Under the pieces are notes generated by a model. The model saw only the letters and a list, made by a program, of their open reading frames with translations. It was not told the DNA's origin and made no database searches. A DNA stretch of 32,249 nucleotides, from NCBI GenBank assembly GCA_001510135.1, contig LFER01000011.1:1-32249 (forward strand). Direction: 5' to 3'. Source of the DNA: Alphaproteobacteria bacterium casp-alpha6. GTDB taxonomy: Bacteria; Pseudomonadota; Alphaproteobacteria; Rhodobacterales; Rhodobacteraceae. The position numbers were made by a program, and so were the translations under genes. Positions 31,847 to 32,249 of this stretch are shown here, in pieces (positions within the stretch are counted from its first letter, which is position 1; every line of letters starts with the position of its first letter).

Positions 31847-32249
31847 TCACCAGCAACCGGTTATCATATTTTCAAGGGCATCCTTTTCCATGGAAACCTC
31901 TGATAATTTTGCCTTGACGACATCCCCCTGCGTTATGATCCCAATAAGACGTCCGTTTTCCATAACAGGAATATGGCGAAACCTTTTTTCAGTCATCAAA
32001 GAGAGGACGTCATCTGCAGTTGCACTGGGTTCACATGTGTAAGGATTTCGCGTCATGATCGCGGATGTTTGAAATTCCAGAGCCGCTTCTCCATGCTTTG
32101 AAATCGCGCGAACGACATCTCGTTCAGAAACGATACCCTCTGGGATTTGTCCATCAGACGAAATGACCACCGAACCGATGTTTCTTGCCGAAAGCACGTC
32201 AGCCACTTCTTTAACAGGGGTGTTCTGGGTAACCATAACAACCCCGTTG
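31847..32249 (-). CDS. CBS-domain-pair protein (5' partial)
   Basis: This is a small cytoplasmic protein made of two CBS domains, which bind adenosyl nucleotides and usually regulate a partner. The first is visible from TPVKEVADVLSARNIGSVV to GIVSERDVVRAISKHG; the second from IMTRNPYTCEPSATADDVLS to RHIPVMENGRLIGIITQGDV. The first CBS domain lacks its initial strand, and the frame stays open to base 32249 (NGV before the Met at 32236), so the real start lies outside the window by roughly 10-20 residues. It ends GCW. The partner is unknown. Confidence 0.87.
   Translation of the reverse strand, partial: NGVVMVTQNTPVKEVADVLSARNIGSVVISSDGQIPEGIVSERDVVRAISKHGEAALEFQTSAIMTRNPYTCEPSATADDVLSLMTEKRFRHIPVMENGRLIGIITQGDVVKAKLSEVSMEKDALENMITGCW

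Noticed and set aside
31682..31917. Two overlapping 73-codon plus-strand frames
   Set aside because: They run antisense into the CBS-domain gene, lack ribosome-binding sites and show no recognisable motif.
1..32249. Search by eye for CRISPR arrays, insertion sequences, tRNA genes and integrase attachment sites
   Set aside because: No regularly spaced repeats, transposase motifs, cloverleaf patterns or integrases were seen. Short degenerate cases could be missed without computation.

Overview
The window reads as accessory chromosome of a marine-type alphaproteobacterium, most likely the Roseobacter group (Rhodobacterales). This rests on gene content and family resemblance only: sugar ABC uptake, B12-controlled metal uptake, sulfide oxidation, aromatic-acid catabolism, moderate GC and frequent 1-8 bp overlaps or very short gaps inside operons. 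No RNA-coding gene, insertion sequence, phage gene or CRISPR array was seen.

Layout. (1) 1-4058, plus strand: tail of a sugar-uptake operon with the ATPase C-terminus of a MalK/UgpC-type transporter, a FucU/RbsD mutarotase, a ribokinase, a Gfo/Idh/MocA dehydrogenase and a PhyH-type dioxygenase. (2) 4059-6220: an AT-rich gap, then an intimin/invasin-type inverse-autotransporter barrel with no passenger, followed 3 bp later by a secreted eight-cysteine protein of unknown function. (3) 6406-9379: a clear cobalamin riboswitch with an RBS-masking expression platform, a 58-residue membrane protein, and a ZnuABC-like metal ABC transporter (ATPase, permease, binding protein), so a candidate cobalt importer. 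(4) 9403-12494: an Old-Yellow-Enzyme/FAD fusion of the N-demethylase type, divergent from an EamA permease.

(5) 12515-19123, minus strand: a reduced-sulfur module. A Crp/Fnr regulator with only two cysteines is followed by its terminator, a palindrome near -39, two half-size YeeE/YedE proteins, a His-rich membrane-anchored protein, a persulfide dioxygenase, a DUF442-SQR fusion and a SulP transporter. Together these would import or handle sulfane sulfur, oxidise sulfide to persulfide and then sulfite, and move the sulfur oxyanion. (6) 19424-21902, minus: one TPR-OGT glycosyltransferase gene split by a +1 shift at an A5/T5 run. (7) 22076-31472: an aromatic-acid island. A minus-strand operon (crotonase, MarR, feruloyl-CoA-synthase-type ligase, amidohydrolase) is divergent from a plus-strand operon (3-hydroxybenzoate 4-monooxygenase MobA, NMO-type flavoprotein, Rieske oxygenase), with a convergent MFS permease. 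CoA-dependent side-chain processing feeding 3-hydroxybenzoate to protocatechuate is the simplest reading. (8) A CBS-domain protein runs off the right edge.

The least explained parts are the passenger-less barrel with its secreted partner, the B12-regulated Znu-like importer with tiny coupled ORFs, and the DUF442-SQR fusion whose linker still looks like a ribosome-binding leader.
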